Shown: positions 51,401 through 59,511, numbered from the stretch's first letter. The stretch is DNA of 64,000 nucleotides from Actinorhabdospora filicis (GCF_030269765.1 NZ_BSTX01000001.1:2039571-2103570), one strand, 5' to 3'. Notes: generated by a model from the sequence alone, not told the origin. Translations and numbers: made by a program.

Positions 51401-51681
51401 AGCAGACCCTTGCCGCGCTGTCCCAAGTGGACGCATCATCGGCGGAAAGGCTGCCGTACCGGGAGTTCATCATGCGCGACGTGGACGGGCGGGTCCAGCG
51501 GATCCGGGCCGACATCTCCTACGCCGCGCGCCTGCTGGAGTTCCTGAACACCACCCCCGGCGCGCCCGCTCCGGTGGCGGGACCGGTGGTACGGATGAGA
51601 GCAGAGTCCTTGAGCGAGAGGGATTCCCTCGACGAGGGGGAGTCCACCATGGAGGGTGGGGGAGATGTGGCGCGTCGGTAG
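48430..51681 (+). CDS. VirB4-like conjugation/secretion ATPase
   Basis: 1083 residues, GTG start overlapping the previous stop. Residues 25-190 are proline-rich and probably disordered. Residues 210-640 form the VirB4-like N-terminal domain (FTPVAVTAWYRLPEVRWAF, YLGISFTRRTL). The motor domain has Walker A EPGGGKST with K679, LLDPSGPLARLCEMPEL and Walker B LVGLDEAHFM with D912-E913, plus RDSRKWNLAALVASQNPKDILGLDVQNLVSTVFVGR near the end, typical of the VirB4/TraC group. It should power substrate or subunit export. It corresponds to CmdB of Streptomyces by my recollection. The next gene starts within its last 20 bases. Confidence 0.9.
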   Translation: MSEDKSESPAPKAEPIAVFRARNARKQPPPPPGAVTPPPPPRERRPDWPTEPLPPLDTAIADAVFGPREPIAPEAPYSPPQTPPPPARTVPQPPPRPETQAQAPVRPVPPPARPAAPPVRQQPPVAPPRPPVLNPPPPGPLTDPFAQAAPTPPPPPVADRLPVPVDYDPRLRTSPPGTRQPEPRTRPGKELSPKEQRKAEKRAQLHKQPKPPRFKDRGATQELSLTEIAGHLTFTPVAVTAWYRLPEVRWAFRPDAERESLISAIAEQYSGMAGFRLHLRRTTRPFPAADWARTVDQNTPRPLPPAPGATSWADHLVAAQQHLHELSHAEGQTYLGISFTRRTLSDTVFERFNRLRGRGTVDAERRRLDRMTEQFDEVLGAYGVRGRRCTPQELEWLIYRSVALGASPPEEMSPGGSLWAPGDLLALTEQIERYRTPYGSTVKLVNRLTGEETHTAILTVGRMEELEIPERHEPWLHFHERLPWPMEISSRVDVLGPGEAFRNLEHRLRMIRSQQHDYDEHAMDAPPELERLAQRALGVGDEMTTGLPTDASRVHGWHRIAVSAPSRDECLERARRLIKMYSREMRIALQHPKNQDWLAREFIPGEPIANTGYVRRMPVRLFAAALPQAASTVGDRRGDLIGRTSGTCRRPVFLDMHFPMEVRERSGLAVFVAEPGGGKSTLLGALGYLAARRGVQVTLLDPSGPLARLCEMPELKPYARVINLTGQQSGTLAPYALIPTPRREHWGEGPAADRDFEIAVQNARAERRMLVQDICSMLVPPQVAREASTARLLRHAARAVPAEEGSTLEDIVDVLQDEGDEGAELAALLLDTAEMPLAMLFFGTPPPDTLGDEAALTVITMAGLRLPDLKIEREYWSAEEALALPMLHTAHRLAVRRCYGGDINRRKLVGLDEAHFMEGWRSGRSFLVRLARDSRKWNLAALVASQNPKDILGLDVQNLVSTVFVGRIAEDAEIAQEALRLLRVPTDVGYEQTLAALSQVDASSAERLPYREFIMRDVDGRVQRIRADISYAARLLEFLNTTPGAPAPVAGPVVRMRAESLSERDSLDEGESTMEGGGDVARR

Positions 51682-53452
51682 GGGGAAGGCCGCCGCGGCG
51701 GCCCTGGCACTGGGCATCGCCGCGCTGGCGGTGCTGTTCGTGCCGGGCAGCGCGGGGGCCGAGGGGGAAGAGGACGTCAAGGATCCCAGTGGCGTCTGCA
51801 CCCTCGGGCAGTGGCAGAAGGACTCCGCCAAGTGCATCGAGGGGCTTCCCGACGTCCCCAAGGACGCGTGCAAGGAAGTCCCAGCGCCGAGTTCGCCCGA
51901 CTCCGGCCTGGCCGGGTGGTTCGCCAAGGACCCGGCCGTCTCCGACGACCCGCACGCCGGCGTCTACAGCCTCTACGGCTACGCCGGATACCAGTCGCGG
52001 CTCTATGACGTGGGCTGCCTGGGCGGCACGCCCGTGGACAGCTATACCGGCGCCAACGCCCTCGCCGGCGGCGAGTTCATGATCGCCACCGGCATCACCG
52101 GCGCGTCCAACGCCCTGCGTGAGTGGGCGTGGCAGCCCGCCGACGCGTGGGGCTGGTCGGACGGCCTGGTCAAGACGGCCACGCAGGCCGTCTACGAGAA
52201 GGTCTTCTCCATCTTCGGCATCATCACCGTCGGCGTGGTGGGGCTCTACCTGATCTGGCGTTCGCGGCAGGCGGAGATGTCCTCGGCGATGACCACGGTC
52301 GGGTGGGCGCTGTTCATCCTGATCCTGGTCACCGCGGTGGCGAAGTGGCCGACGGAGTCGGCGCAGGTCGCCGACAGCGCCATGACGACCGCGCTGACCA
52401 CGGTGAACAACGCCGTCGGCCCGCCCAGCGGGTGCGACGGCCAGCCGCAGCCGTGTGAGGACAAGCGCCCGGCGGCGGTGCGGGCGTCCGACACCGTGAC
52501 CGAGAATCTGCTGTACCGCAACTGGCTGCGGTCCACCCTCGGGTCGGCCGACAATGAGGCGGCCAAGTTCTACGGCAGGGCGCTCTACCAGTCCACGGCC
52601 TTCAGCTGGACCGAGATGGAGGCCGCGCGCAAGGACCCCGCCGAGCGCACGCGCCTGGTGGAGGTCAAGGCGCAGCAGTGGCGCAAGCTGGCCGGGCAGA
52701 TCCAGCGGTCCTATCCGGAGTCCTACGAGAACCTTCAGGGCATCCGCAGCTGGGAACGCGTCGGCGCCGGGTTCCTGGCGATCCTGTCGGCGCTGCTGTT
52801 CGCGCTCTTCGACATCACCGCCAGCATCCTGATCATCCTGGGCTTCCTGCTGATCCGGTGGGCGATCATCGCCTTGCCGATCATCGGCACGATCGCCATC
52901 CTCAAGCCCGCCGGCGGCGGCTTCAAGCGGCTGATCAACATCGTGCTGTCGGCCGTCATCAACGTGATCATCTTCGGGGTCGCGGCGGCGGTGTACCTGT
53001 TCGCCGTGGACCAGATCCTCTCCAGCAAGCTCGCCCCGTGGTTGCAGGTGCTGCTCATCGCGCTCACCGGCGCGGCGGCGTGGATGCTGTTGCGGCCCTA
53101 CCGGCGGATGCTCGCCCTCGGCGGGGGCGGGTCGATGCGGGACTCCTTCTGGGGCGCCAGCAAGAAGGAGAAGGAGGAGAAGGTCAAGATCGTGGAGCGC
53201 GGTGCGCGCGGCTCGGGCGGAACATCGGGCGAGGAACGCCCGGAGACCCGTTCCGAGGAGCTCACCCGCGTCATGGACGACGCCGGTTCCGACCGGCCGG
53301 AGGTCCGCCGCGATCCGGCGCCCGCGGCCCGATCCGGGTCCGCTCCGGGCATGAGCGTGTACCGTCCGGGCGGACGGCGCACCGGCTCGACCGTGACAGC
53401 GTACGAGCCGTCGGAGAGCCCCCGGGTGTTCTCCTCCTCGCGGCCCGACTGA
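51665..53452 (+). CDS. VirB6/TrbL-like polytopic membrane protein
   Basis: 595 residues. The ATG at 51665 with GGAGGGTG upstream is preferred; a GTG nine bases earlier is possible. A signal peptide (AAAALALGIAALAVLFVPGSAGA) leads to an external region with cysteines (GVCTLGQW, AKCIEG, DACKEV). A first pair of helices follows (IFGIITVGVVGLYLIW, WALFILILVTAVAKWP), then an external loop, then five closely packed helices (FLAILSALLFALFDITASILIILGFLLIRWAIIALPIIGTIAIL). The tail is long, charged and cytosolic. This is the VirB6/TrbL architecture, the channel-forming inner-membrane part. Confidence 0.78.
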   Translation: MWRVGRGKAAAAALALGIAALAVLFVPGSAGAEGEEDVKDPSGVCTLGQWQKDSAKCIEGLPDVPKDACKEVPAPSSPDSGLAGWFAKDPAVSDDPHAGVYSLYGYAGYQSRLYDVGCLGGTPVDSYTGANALAGGEFMIATGITGASNALREWAWQPADAWGWSDGLVKTATQAVYEKVFSIFGIITVGVVGLYLIWRSRQAEMSSAMTTVGWALFILILVTAVAKWPTESAQVADSAMTTALTTVNNAVGPPSGCDGQPQPCEDKRPAAVRASDTVTENLLYRNWLRSTLGSADNEAAKFYGRALYQSTAFSWTEMEAARKDPAERTRLVEVKAQQWRKLAGQIQRSYPESYENLQGIRSWERVGAGFLAILSALLFALFDITASILIILGFLLIRWAIIALPIIGTIAILKPAGGGFKRLINIVLSAVINVIIFGVAAAVYLFAVDQILSSKLAPWLQVLLIALTGAAAWMLLRPYRRMLALGGGGSMRDSFWGASKKEKEEKVKIVERGARGSGGTSGEERPETRSEELTRVMDDAGSDRPEVRRDPAPAARSGSAPGMSVYRPGGRRTGSTVTAYEPSESPRVFSSSRPD

Positions 53453-53480
53453 TGCGTCCCTTGTAGAGGGTTGGGAGCCC

Positions 53481-54017
53481 ATGCGCCGGTTCACCCGCCT
53501 GCTGTTCAGCAGGTACGGCCTCGTCGGGGCGATCGTCCTGCTCATCGTCGTGGTGCTGACGATCAGCCGCCTGCTGAGCGGGACGGCCGAGGACGGCGTG
53601 GCCGGCACGCAGTCCGACGCGAGCCGCTCGACGGGCTCGCACACCCCCGATGACGGGGTGGTGCGCTCTAGCGGATTGCCGACAGCCGAGCCCGCGCCGT
53701 CCCTGTCGCCCGGCGCGCAGGACATACTGGACGTCGCCGGGGACTTCGCGGCGAAGTGGGCCCGGCCGGGCGAGGACGCCGCGAAATGGCACGCCGACCT
53801 GCGTCCCCTCTCCACCGAGGCGCTCACCACCGAGCTGACCGACGTCCCGCCGGAGGCCGTCCCAACCGACCGGCTGCTCGGTGAACCGGTTCTCTCAATG
53901 CGCCAGGGCGAACTGGCACAGGTGACAGTCAGCGCGGTGGGTGGCACACTGCGATTGGGGCTGACCATCGTCAATGGACACTGGCTGGTGAGCTCCGTGG
54001 ACTGGGAGCGTGGCTGA
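53481..54017 (+). CDS. VirB8/TcpC-like single-pass membrane protein
   Basis: 178 residues. One helix (YGLVGAIVLLIVVVLTISRLL) anchors a serine/threonine-rich linker and a C-terminal domain of about 100 residues (DILDVAGDFAAKWARPGEDAAKWHADLRPL, VLSMRQGELAQVTVSAVGGTLRLGLTIVNGHWLVSSVDW). The final beta-sheet with W...SSVDW is characteristic of NTF2-like folds found in VirB8/TcpC. The TGA overlaps the ATG of the next gene. Confidence 0.75.
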   Translation: MRRFTRLLFSRYGLVGAIVLLIVVVLTISRLLSGTAEDGVAGTQSDASRSTGSHTPDDGVVRSSGLPTAEPAPSLSPGAQDILDVAGDFAAKWARPGEDAAKWHADLRPLSTEALTTELTDVPPEAVPTDRLLGEPVLSMRQGELAQVTVSAVGGTLRLGLTIVNGHWLVSSVDWERG

Positions 54018-55129
54018 TGCCCACCGGCGTGGTGCGCGGACGAGGGCGGCTCATCGCGGTGATCGCGGGAGTGACCGCCCTGCTCCTGTGCTGCTCCGGG
54101 ACGGTCGCCTACACCTTCTTCGCCAGCCAGCCCAAGGCGCCGGGCATGAACCTGGTGGGCTGCGGGACGACGCAGGCCCTCAACCTCGACGGCGAGCTGC
54201 CCTCGGTGGGCAACCTCAATGACGAGCAGCGCTACAACGCCGCCGTGATCATCAAGGTCGGGCAGGAGCGCGAGATCGCGCCGCGCGGCTGGGTGATCGC
54301 GGTGGCCACCGCGATGCAGGAGTCGACCCTGCACAACTACGGCGACCTCGGCTCGGCCAACGACCACGACTCGCTGGGCCTGTTCCAGCAGCGCCCGTCG
54401 ATGGGCTGGGGCACCCCCGCGCAGATCATGGACCCGGCCTACGCGGCGGGCCGCTTCTACGGGAAGCTGGAGAAGATCGCCGAGTGGGAGCGGCTGCCGC
54501 TGACGGTGGCCGCCCAGCGCGTCCAGGTCTCGGCCTTCCCCGACGCCTACGCCAAGTGGGAGCCGCTGGCCACCGACGTGGTCAACGCCCTCACCGACGG
54601 CGCCGCCCGCGCCGCCCTCGGCGCCGCGCCGGGCACTTGCGCCAACGCCGGCCAGATCTCGGCCTCCGGCTGGACCACCCCGGTCGAGGAGGGCATCGTC
54701 TCCGGCTTCCGCACCGCCGACCGGCCCACCCACGACGGCGTGGACCTCGGCGCCCCGCGCGGCACGATCATCCACGCCGCCTCCTCGGGCGTGGTGTCCC
54801 TGGTGCTGTGCAACGCGTCCCTGGGCGGCGTGCCGTACTCCTGCGACGCCGACGGCTCCCCCGCCGTCATGGGCTGCGGCTGGTACGTGGAGATCACCCA
54901 CGCCGCCGGGGTCATCACCCGCTACTGCCACATGGTGCAGAAGCCGCCGGTCATCGTCGGCCAGAAGGTCACCGCCGGGCAGCCGATCGGGATCTCCGGC
55001 ACCTCCGGCAACTCCTCGGGCCCGCACCTGCACTTCGAGGTGCACCTGAACAACGACCCCAACTCCTCCGGCGCGATCGACCCGAGCGTCTTCATGCAGC
55101 AGCGAGGGGCCCCGCTCGGGGGCTCGTGA
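54017..55129 (+). CDS. Two-domain cell-wall hydrolase (transglycosylase + M23 peptidase)
   Basis: 370 residues. N-terminal helix or signal (LIAVIAGVTALLLCCSGTVA), then a lysozyme-like domain (VIAVATAMQESTLHNYGDLG with E102, SLGLFQQRPSMGWGTPAQIMDP), then an M23/LytM peptidase: H239-x3-D243 in THDGVDLG and H337-L-H339 in GPHLHFEVH. The combination opens peptidoglycan for secretion machines, like VirB1-type enzymes of Gram-positive T4SS loci. It closes the six-gene operon and is followed by a hairpin. Confidence 0.9.
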   Translation: MPTGVVRGRGRLIAVIAGVTALLLCCSGTVAYTFFASQPKAPGMNLVGCGTTQALNLDGELPSVGNLNDEQRYNAAVIIKVGQEREIAPRGWVIAVATAMQESTLHNYGDLGSANDHDSLGLFQQRPSMGWGTPAQIMDPAYAAGRFYGKLEKIAEWERLPLTVAAQRVQVSAFPDAYAKWEPLATDVVNALTDGAARAALGAAPGTCANAGQISASGWTTPVEEGIVSGFRTADRPTHDGVDLGAPRGTIIHAASSGVVSLVLCNASLGGVPYSCDADGSPAVMGCGWYVEITHAAGVITRYCHMVQKPPVIVGQKVTAGQPIGISGTSGNSSGPHLHFEVHLNNDPNSSGAIDPSVFMQQRGAPLGGS

Positions 55130-55144
55130 GGCGCTCACGAGCCC
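55120..55144. terminator. Bidirectional terminator after the T4SS-like operon
   Basis: Perfect 11-bp stem GGGCTCGTGAG with a GCG loop. It spans the stop codon of the hydrolase and lies 13 bases after the stop of the convergent surface protein gene. Confidence 0.6.
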
Positions 55145-55157
55145 TTCCGGGAGCGGG

Positions 55158-55859
55158 CTAGTCGTTGTCGCGGCGGGAGCGGGCGGCGCGGCCGAGCGCG
55201 AGACCGGTGGTGATCAGCGTGAGGGCCCCGGCGACCAGCCAGACGAGGGTGCGTCCGGCGGCCGTGCCGGTGACCGGGAGCGGGGGCGTGGTGCTCGTGG
55301 TCGGCGCGGGCGGGCGCGTGGTCGGCGCCGGGGGCGAGGTCGGAGGCGGCGGCTTCACGATCTTGAGCTCGTCCTTGGGACCGGGGCCGGAGTTGTCCCA
55401 CATGAGCTTGGCGGTGCCCCCGGCCGGCGCGTCGGCGGCCACGGTCACCGGCATCACGAGCTTGTAGTAGACGCGGACGCCGCCGGTCTCCGGCTTCTCC
55501 TTGACCTTCGGCAGATCCACATTGCAGTAGTCCTGCTGAGTCGAGGGAATGTTGGTGCACCCGGAGAGTTTCAGCCAGGACGGAAACGGGTCACCATCGG
55601 GGCCGCTGATGAGCGAGGCGAAATAGGTGGGATCAATGTTCCCGGTGGTCACCAACAGATCGGTGGTGAGCTCCAGTGTGGTCCTTCCACCGGCGCGCAC
55701 GGTGGTTGGCTTGAAATACAGCGCGAGGTGCTGGGGCGGATCCCCGTAGATGATCGAGTCGGCGAGCGCCGGTGCCGGGAAGAGCCCGGCGGCGGCACCG
55801 GCGGCCGCGGTCACCAGCGTCAATGTGGTCAGGCGACGAACGGCAGGGCTGTGCGCCAT
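55158..55859 (-). CDS. LPxTG-anchored surface protein
   Basis: 233 residues. Signal peptide (LTLVTAAAGAAAGLFPAPALADS), an exported beta-rich domain (LALYFKPTTVRAGGRTTLELTTDL, VYYKLVMPVTVAADAPAGGTAKLMWD) with two cysteines near FPSWLKLSGC, a proline/threonine linker, then a sortase signal: LPVTG at residues 194-198, a hydrophobic helix and RSRR. It should be covalently attached to the cell wall by a sortase encoded elsewhere. It converges on the T4SS-like operon. Confidence 0.87.
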   Translation of the reverse strand: MAHSPAVRRLTTLTLVTAAAGAAAGLFPAPALADSIIYGDPPQHLALYFKPTTVRAGGRTTLELTTDLLVTTGNIDPTYFASLISGPDGDPFPSWLKLSGCTNIPSTQQDYCNVDLPKVKEKPETGGVRVYYKLVMPVTVAADAPAGGTAKLMWDNSGPGPKDELKIVKPPPPTSPPAPTTRPPAPTTSTTPPLPVTGTAAGRTLVWLVAGALTLITTGLALGRAARSRRDND

Positions 55860-56204
55860 TGTCGAACACCCTTTGAAAGAAGGCTCGGGAGAGCTGCTCG
55901 GAGTCCGGATGGAGAATCCGGCGATCAATGGGCCGACACTAACAGGACGAACGGAACATGATCACCGGACGTCGGCGTTTCCGCATGTCACGGCCGCGTT
56001 CATGAAAGCCTCTCCGGAATCGCCGGGCGACGGTTCCACCCACCGTTTCCGAATGCCGCACCGGAATCGAATGGGGCCGTTATCGCCCGACGCGCGTCCC
56101 TCCACAGTGCACGGCGAGTCTTCGGCGTGGCCCAGAACACGGTGCCGTCCGGACCCGATGGCAGTACAAAGAACCGTCGCCACCGAGTCCGGGAGGAAAC
56201 CGCG

Positions 56205-56894
56205 ATGTTCAGCCGCCGCACCCGACAGCCCGAACTGTCCCCGCTCCTGGGCGCGCCCGAGCCGCGCGCGGTCGTCCTGGTACTGCCGGGCGGCTCGGTG
56301 AAGTCCCACGGGCGTCCACTGTCCATCGTGGAGTGGAGCATGCGGGACCTGGCCAAGCGCGTGGCCGGTGAGGGCGCCGGCCAGGGGGTGGCCGTGCATC
56401 TGCTCCGCTACCGCTTCCGGGGCTGGAACGGCGAGGACGCCGACACCGCGGCCGACGCGCGCTGGGCGCTGGCCGAGATCGCCCGCCGGTACGGCGACGT
56501 GCCGGTGGCGCTCGTGGGGAACTCGCTGGGCGGCCGGGCCGCCTTCGCGGTGGCGGGCCACCCGTCGGTCGTGGCGGTGGCCGGTGTCGCGCCCTGGCTC
56601 CCCGAGGGCGAGCCCGTCGCGCAGGTCGCCGGGCGCCGGATCCTCATCCTGCACGGGGACGCCGACCGCAGCACCGCCTCGGCGGCGCTGTCCCTCGCCT
56701 ACGCCGAACGCGCCCGCGAGGTGACCCCGGAGGTCCATCGCCTGGAGGTCCCCGGCGACGGGCACTTCCTGCTCCGGCACGCCAAGGACTGCTGGGCGGC
56801 CACCGCCGAGTTCGTGCTCGCCGCGCTCGGCTCCGCCGAGACGCCCGCTCGGCTGGCCGCCGCCGACCTGCGGACGCCGCTGCCGGTGGGCTGA
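56205..56894 (+). CDS. Alpha/beta hydrolase
   Basis: 229 residues, ATG with GGGAGGAAA nearby. RAVVLVLPGGSVKSHGRP opens the sheet; VALVGNSLGGRAAF holds the nucleophile serine in GxSxG, LILHGDADRST the likely acid, and GDGHFLL the catalytic histidine. Resembles dienelactone-hydrolase-type or esterase-like proteins. Substrate unknown; cytosolic. Confidence 0.88.
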   Translation: MFSRRTRQPELSPLLGAPEPRAVVLVLPGGSVKSHGRPLSIVEWSMRDLAKRVAGEGAGQGVAVHLLRYRFRGWNGEDADTAADARWALAEIARRYGDVPVALVGNSLGGRAAFAVAGHPSVVAVAGVAPWLPEGEPVAQVAGRRILILHGDADRSTASAALSLAYAERAREVTPEVHRLEVPGDGHFLLRHAKDCWAATAEFVLAALGSAETPARLAAADLRTPLPVG

Positions 56895-56954
56895 GGGCGT
56901 CACCGTCCGTCCACATCGGAACGCAAATCGGTTGCGGGCCGATGGTCCGCTCCC

Positions 56955-56960
56955 TACCTT
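56955..56960 (+). promoter_or_regulatory. -10 element for a leaderless esterase transcript
   Basis: TACCTT lies seven bases before the ATG at 56968 and there is no ribosome binding site. Confidence 0.5.
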
Positions 56961-56967
56961 CACGCGC

Positions 56968-57816
56968 ATGACCCAGGTGCCCTACCGTCCGCTCCCGGTC
57001 GACATGAGCGACGTCCGCTACGCCCACGGGCCCGATTCCTCGCCGCGCGAGGGCGTCCCGGCGGGCGAGACGACGTCCTTCGAGTGGCGCGACAGCGCGG
57101 TCTATCCCGGCACCTCCCGCACGGTCTGGATCCACGTCCCCGCCGGGTACGACCCGGCCGAGCCCGCTTCGGTGACGCTGTTCCAGGACGGCTGGTGGTA
57201 CCTCGATCCCGAGGGCGACCTGCGCGGCGGGATCGTGCTGGACAACCTCGTCCACAGTGGGCAGATTCCGTACACGATCGGCGTGTTCGTGGACCCCGGC
57301 CTCTTCGAGGGCGCCGCCGAGCCGAAGAACCGCAACGCCGAGTACGACGCCTTCGACGACCGCTACGCCACCTTCCTGCTGACCGAGATCCTCCCCGAGG
57401 TCGCCCGCCGCCACCCGATCACCGACGATCCCGACCGCGTGGCCGTCTGCGGCGGCAGCAGCGGCGGCAACTGCGCCTTCACCGCCGCCTGGCTGCGGCC
57501 CGACCGCTTCCGGCGCGTCATCGCCTTCAACTCCAGCTTCGCCCAGATGCCCGAGGGCAACCCCTATCCGGAGCTGCTCGCCACGACGCCGCCCAAGCCG
57601 CTGCGGGTCTTCCTCCAGGCCGCCCACCGCGACCTCGGCTGGAACGAGCCGGAATGGAACTGGCTGGCCGAGAACCTCAAGGTCGCCGCCGCGCTCGCCC
57701 TCGCCGGTTACGACTTCCGGCTCGCGCTCGGCGACAACGGCCACAACACCGGTTTCTGCGGGGCGATCCTGCCCGACGCGCTGCGCTGGGTCTGGCGTCG
57801 GGAGCCCTCCGCCTGA
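56968..57816 (+). CDS. Esterase D/enterochelin-esterase-like hydrolase
   Basis: 282 residues without a signal peptide. SRTVWIHVPAGYDPAEPASVTLFQDGWWY, then LPEVARRHPITDDPDRVAVCGGSSGGNCAFTAAWLRPDRF with the nucleophile in GGSSGG, FNSSF, and GDNGHNTGFCGAILPDALRW holding the catalytic histidine. This is the IroE/Fes/esterase D pattern of serine esterases acting on esters such as ferric siderophores or sugar esters. Nothing siderophore-related is nearby, so the substrate stays open. Start supported by the leaderless promoter. Confidence 0.88.
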   Translation: MTQVPYRPLPVDMSDVRYAHGPDSSPREGVPAGETTSFEWRDSAVYPGTSRTVWIHVPAGYDPAEPASVTLFQDGWWYLDPEGDLRGGIVLDNLVHSGQIPYTIGVFVDPGLFEGAAEPKNRNAEYDAFDDRYATFLLTEILPEVARRHPITDDPDRVAVCGGSSGGNCAFTAAWLRPDRFRRVIAFNSSFAQMPEGNPYPELLATTPPKPLRVFLQAAHRDLGWNEPEWNWLAENLKVAAALALAGYDFRLALGDNGHNTGFCGAILPDALRWVWRREPSA

Positions 57817-58040
57817 GAGGATCAAAGCGCCCGGCGCGACTGTTTTCGGCCGCGCACAGTGGAGCGAAACCGAAAGCGCGGACGCAGTTGAACCATGCAG
57901 CTGCCACTTTCCCGCCACGGCGCGCATTTGCAGAACCGGAACCGCCTTGATCCACGGGAAATCCACATCGCGAAAGATTCCAGGTCAGCGGCACCTCACC
58001 GAGCGGATGACGACTCAGTGAATGCACGAACGACGGCCGC

Positions 58041-58057
58041 CAACCATATGGTTGACG
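58041..58057 (+). promoter_or_regulatory. Palindrome overlapping a -35 element
   Basis: The perfect 14-bp palindrome CAACCATATGGTTG (58041-58054) overlaps TTGACG (58052-58057), upstream of the gene at 58113. It is a plausible repressor operator. Confidence 0.5.
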
Positions 58058-58112
58058 TATCCTGCCCGGCTGGGGCATCTGTCACTGTTCGTGGTCATGC
58101 GAGGATTGTCGG

Positions 58113-58688
58113 GTGCACGACGAGAAGTTCACCGTCCGATCCCCGATCCCGCTGGTGCCGACACCGGCGGTATCGGTCGACGAGCTGCGCGGCGAACGGG
58201 TGATCGTCGGCAGTCCCGGTTCGGGCTGGCGCTACGACCTGCGGGCCGATGACAAGGTTCACCGCGGCGACCAGGTGTACGTGCCGATCCTGACCGAGGC
58301 CGACTTCTACCGAGCCGAGGAGGAGGGCGTGGAGGTCTTCGCGCCCCTCGTCCCCATCGAACGGGTCTGGATCGAACAGCCCGGCTTCCCCGAGAACAAG
58401 ATCATCCACGACATCGGGACGGTCCTCGACCGCCTCGTCCGGCTGGAGACCCCGCCGATCCGCCGCCCCATGCCCGCCAGCGAGGTCGCCGGCCTCAACG
58501 GCCGCCGCCTGGCCCAGTCGGTGCCCGACGGCGAGCGGCGCGGCCTGCGCGCGGCCAGCGAACCCTACGAGGACCGCGGCGACATCTGCCTGCGGGTGTG
58601 CGAGGAGGACGCCTGGTACCGCTGGTCGCGCACCGGGGAGACACCCCGCACGGAGAAGGTGGAGATCCACCTGCTGTGGGTGGAGTGA
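58113..58688 (+). CDS. Hypothetical soluble protein
   Basis: 191 residues, GTG start, no export signal. VSVDELRGERVIVGSPGSGWRYDLRADDK, QVYVPILTEADFYRAEEEGVEVFAPLVPIERVWIEQPGF and a C-terminal YRWSRTGETPRTEKVEIHLLWVE suggest a compact alpha/beta fold. I do not recognise the family. It is probably transcribed alone from the operator-bearing promoter upstream and converges head-on with the next gene: the two stops are adjacent. Confidence 0.65.
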   Translation: MHDEKFTVRSPIPLVPTPAVSVDELRGERVIVGSPGSGWRYDLRADDKVHRGDQVYVPILTEADFYRAEEEGVEVFAPLVPIERVWIEQPGFPENKIIHDIGTVLDRLVRLETPPIRRPMPASEVAGLNGRRLAQSVPDGERRGLRAASEPYEDRGDICLRVCEEDAWYRWSRTGETPRTEKVEIHLLWVE

Positions 58689-59228
58689 TCAGGACGGCGT
58701 GGGAGTCGGCCAGCTCGCGGGCTCCCGCGTCATGCCGCAGATGCGCCAGCCGTCCCGTTTCTCCAGCGTGAACACGAACGCGGCCGTCGGCACGTACTTG
58801 TCGGCCACGTAGACCACCTTCGCCGACACCGTCGCCACGTCACCGCTCACGCTCTGCGGCTCGACCTGCTCCACCCGGGTGCCGATCGTGCCGATCCGCG
58901 CTTCGAGGGCGTCGCGCTCCTGCCGCAGGGCCGCCGCGCTGGGAGCTCCCGGAGTGTCGCACTGGAAGGCGACCGCGAGGTTGAAGTCGCCACGGCCGTA
59001 AGCCTCGTCCAGGAAGGAGCGGACGGCGTCCTGCGGGCGCTCATTGGTCGGCTGCGGGCCCGACGGGTCCTGTAGCGCGGGGACCTGCATGACCACCCAC
59101 CCCAGCCCCGCCAGCACGATCCACACCAGCAGCCAGCCCCCCGCGAGCGTCCCCACCCGCCGCCAGTCGCGCGGCGGATCGGCGTAGGGGTCGCCGGGGT
59201 CCACGATGCGGGTCTCGGTGGCCGTCAC
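58689..59228 (-). CDS. Single-pass membrane protein with an external NTF2-like domain
   Basis: 179 residues, GTG with GAGGA seven bases upstream. A cytosolic start (PYADPPRDWRRVG), one helix (GGWLLVWIVLAGLGWVVMQV), a short linker, then PQDAVRSFLDEAYGRGDFNLAVAFQC followed by strands ending in DGWRICGM. The helix-first, W-R-I-C-sheet-last order fits the NTF2/SnoaL-like fold (as in Rv1476-type accessory domains). Two cysteines may pair. Function unknown. Confidence 0.7.
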   Translation of the reverse strand: MTATETRIVDPGDPYADPPRDWRRVGTLAGGWLLVWIVLAGLGWVVMQVPALQDPSGPQPTNERPQDAVRSFLDEAYGRGDFNLAVAFQCDTPGAPSAAALRQERDALEARIGTIGTRVEQVEPQSVSGDVATVSAKVVYVADKYVPTAAFVFTLEKRDGWRICGMTREPASWPTPTPS

Positions 59229-59511
59229 CCGCCAATCCTCCCCCACCCACCCCGGTGGCGCGCAACCCGACACGGGGCCTTTGTGGACGCGCCGCCGCGC
59301 TCCACGTTCATGGGAGGCGGGACGTCCGGCCCGTGGCGGCGACGAATCCCCGCATCGGGGACGACGGAACGAAGATCACCGATCACTCACGCCTGTTTTC
59401 CGGTACACGACGTGCGGTCGAGTACACGAGCGCGCGAGCATCGACGTTTGCCAACATCCGTTGGCCCGCTCCGTCGCACAGGATGTCCGTTGGCGCCGCG
59501 CTCCGCTGTCC

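Noticed and set aside
48196..51426. Minus-strand open frame of more than 1000 codons opposite the VirB4-like ATPase
   Set aside because: It mirrors the codon pattern of the real gene in GC-rich DNA, has no family motifs, is low in complexity and lacks a ribosome binding site; the + strand frame has Walker motifs and coupled starts.
47704..55129. Integrative conjugative element
   Set aside because: No integrase, relaxase, coupling protein, replication gene, att repeats or tRNA are visible and composition equals the surroundings; a resident operon is more likely.
51470..55138. Minus-strand open frame of more than 1200 codons across the VirB6-like, VirB8-like and hydrolase genes
   Set aside because: It spans three well-supported + strand genes, has arginine/glycine-rich shadow composition and no recognisable domain.
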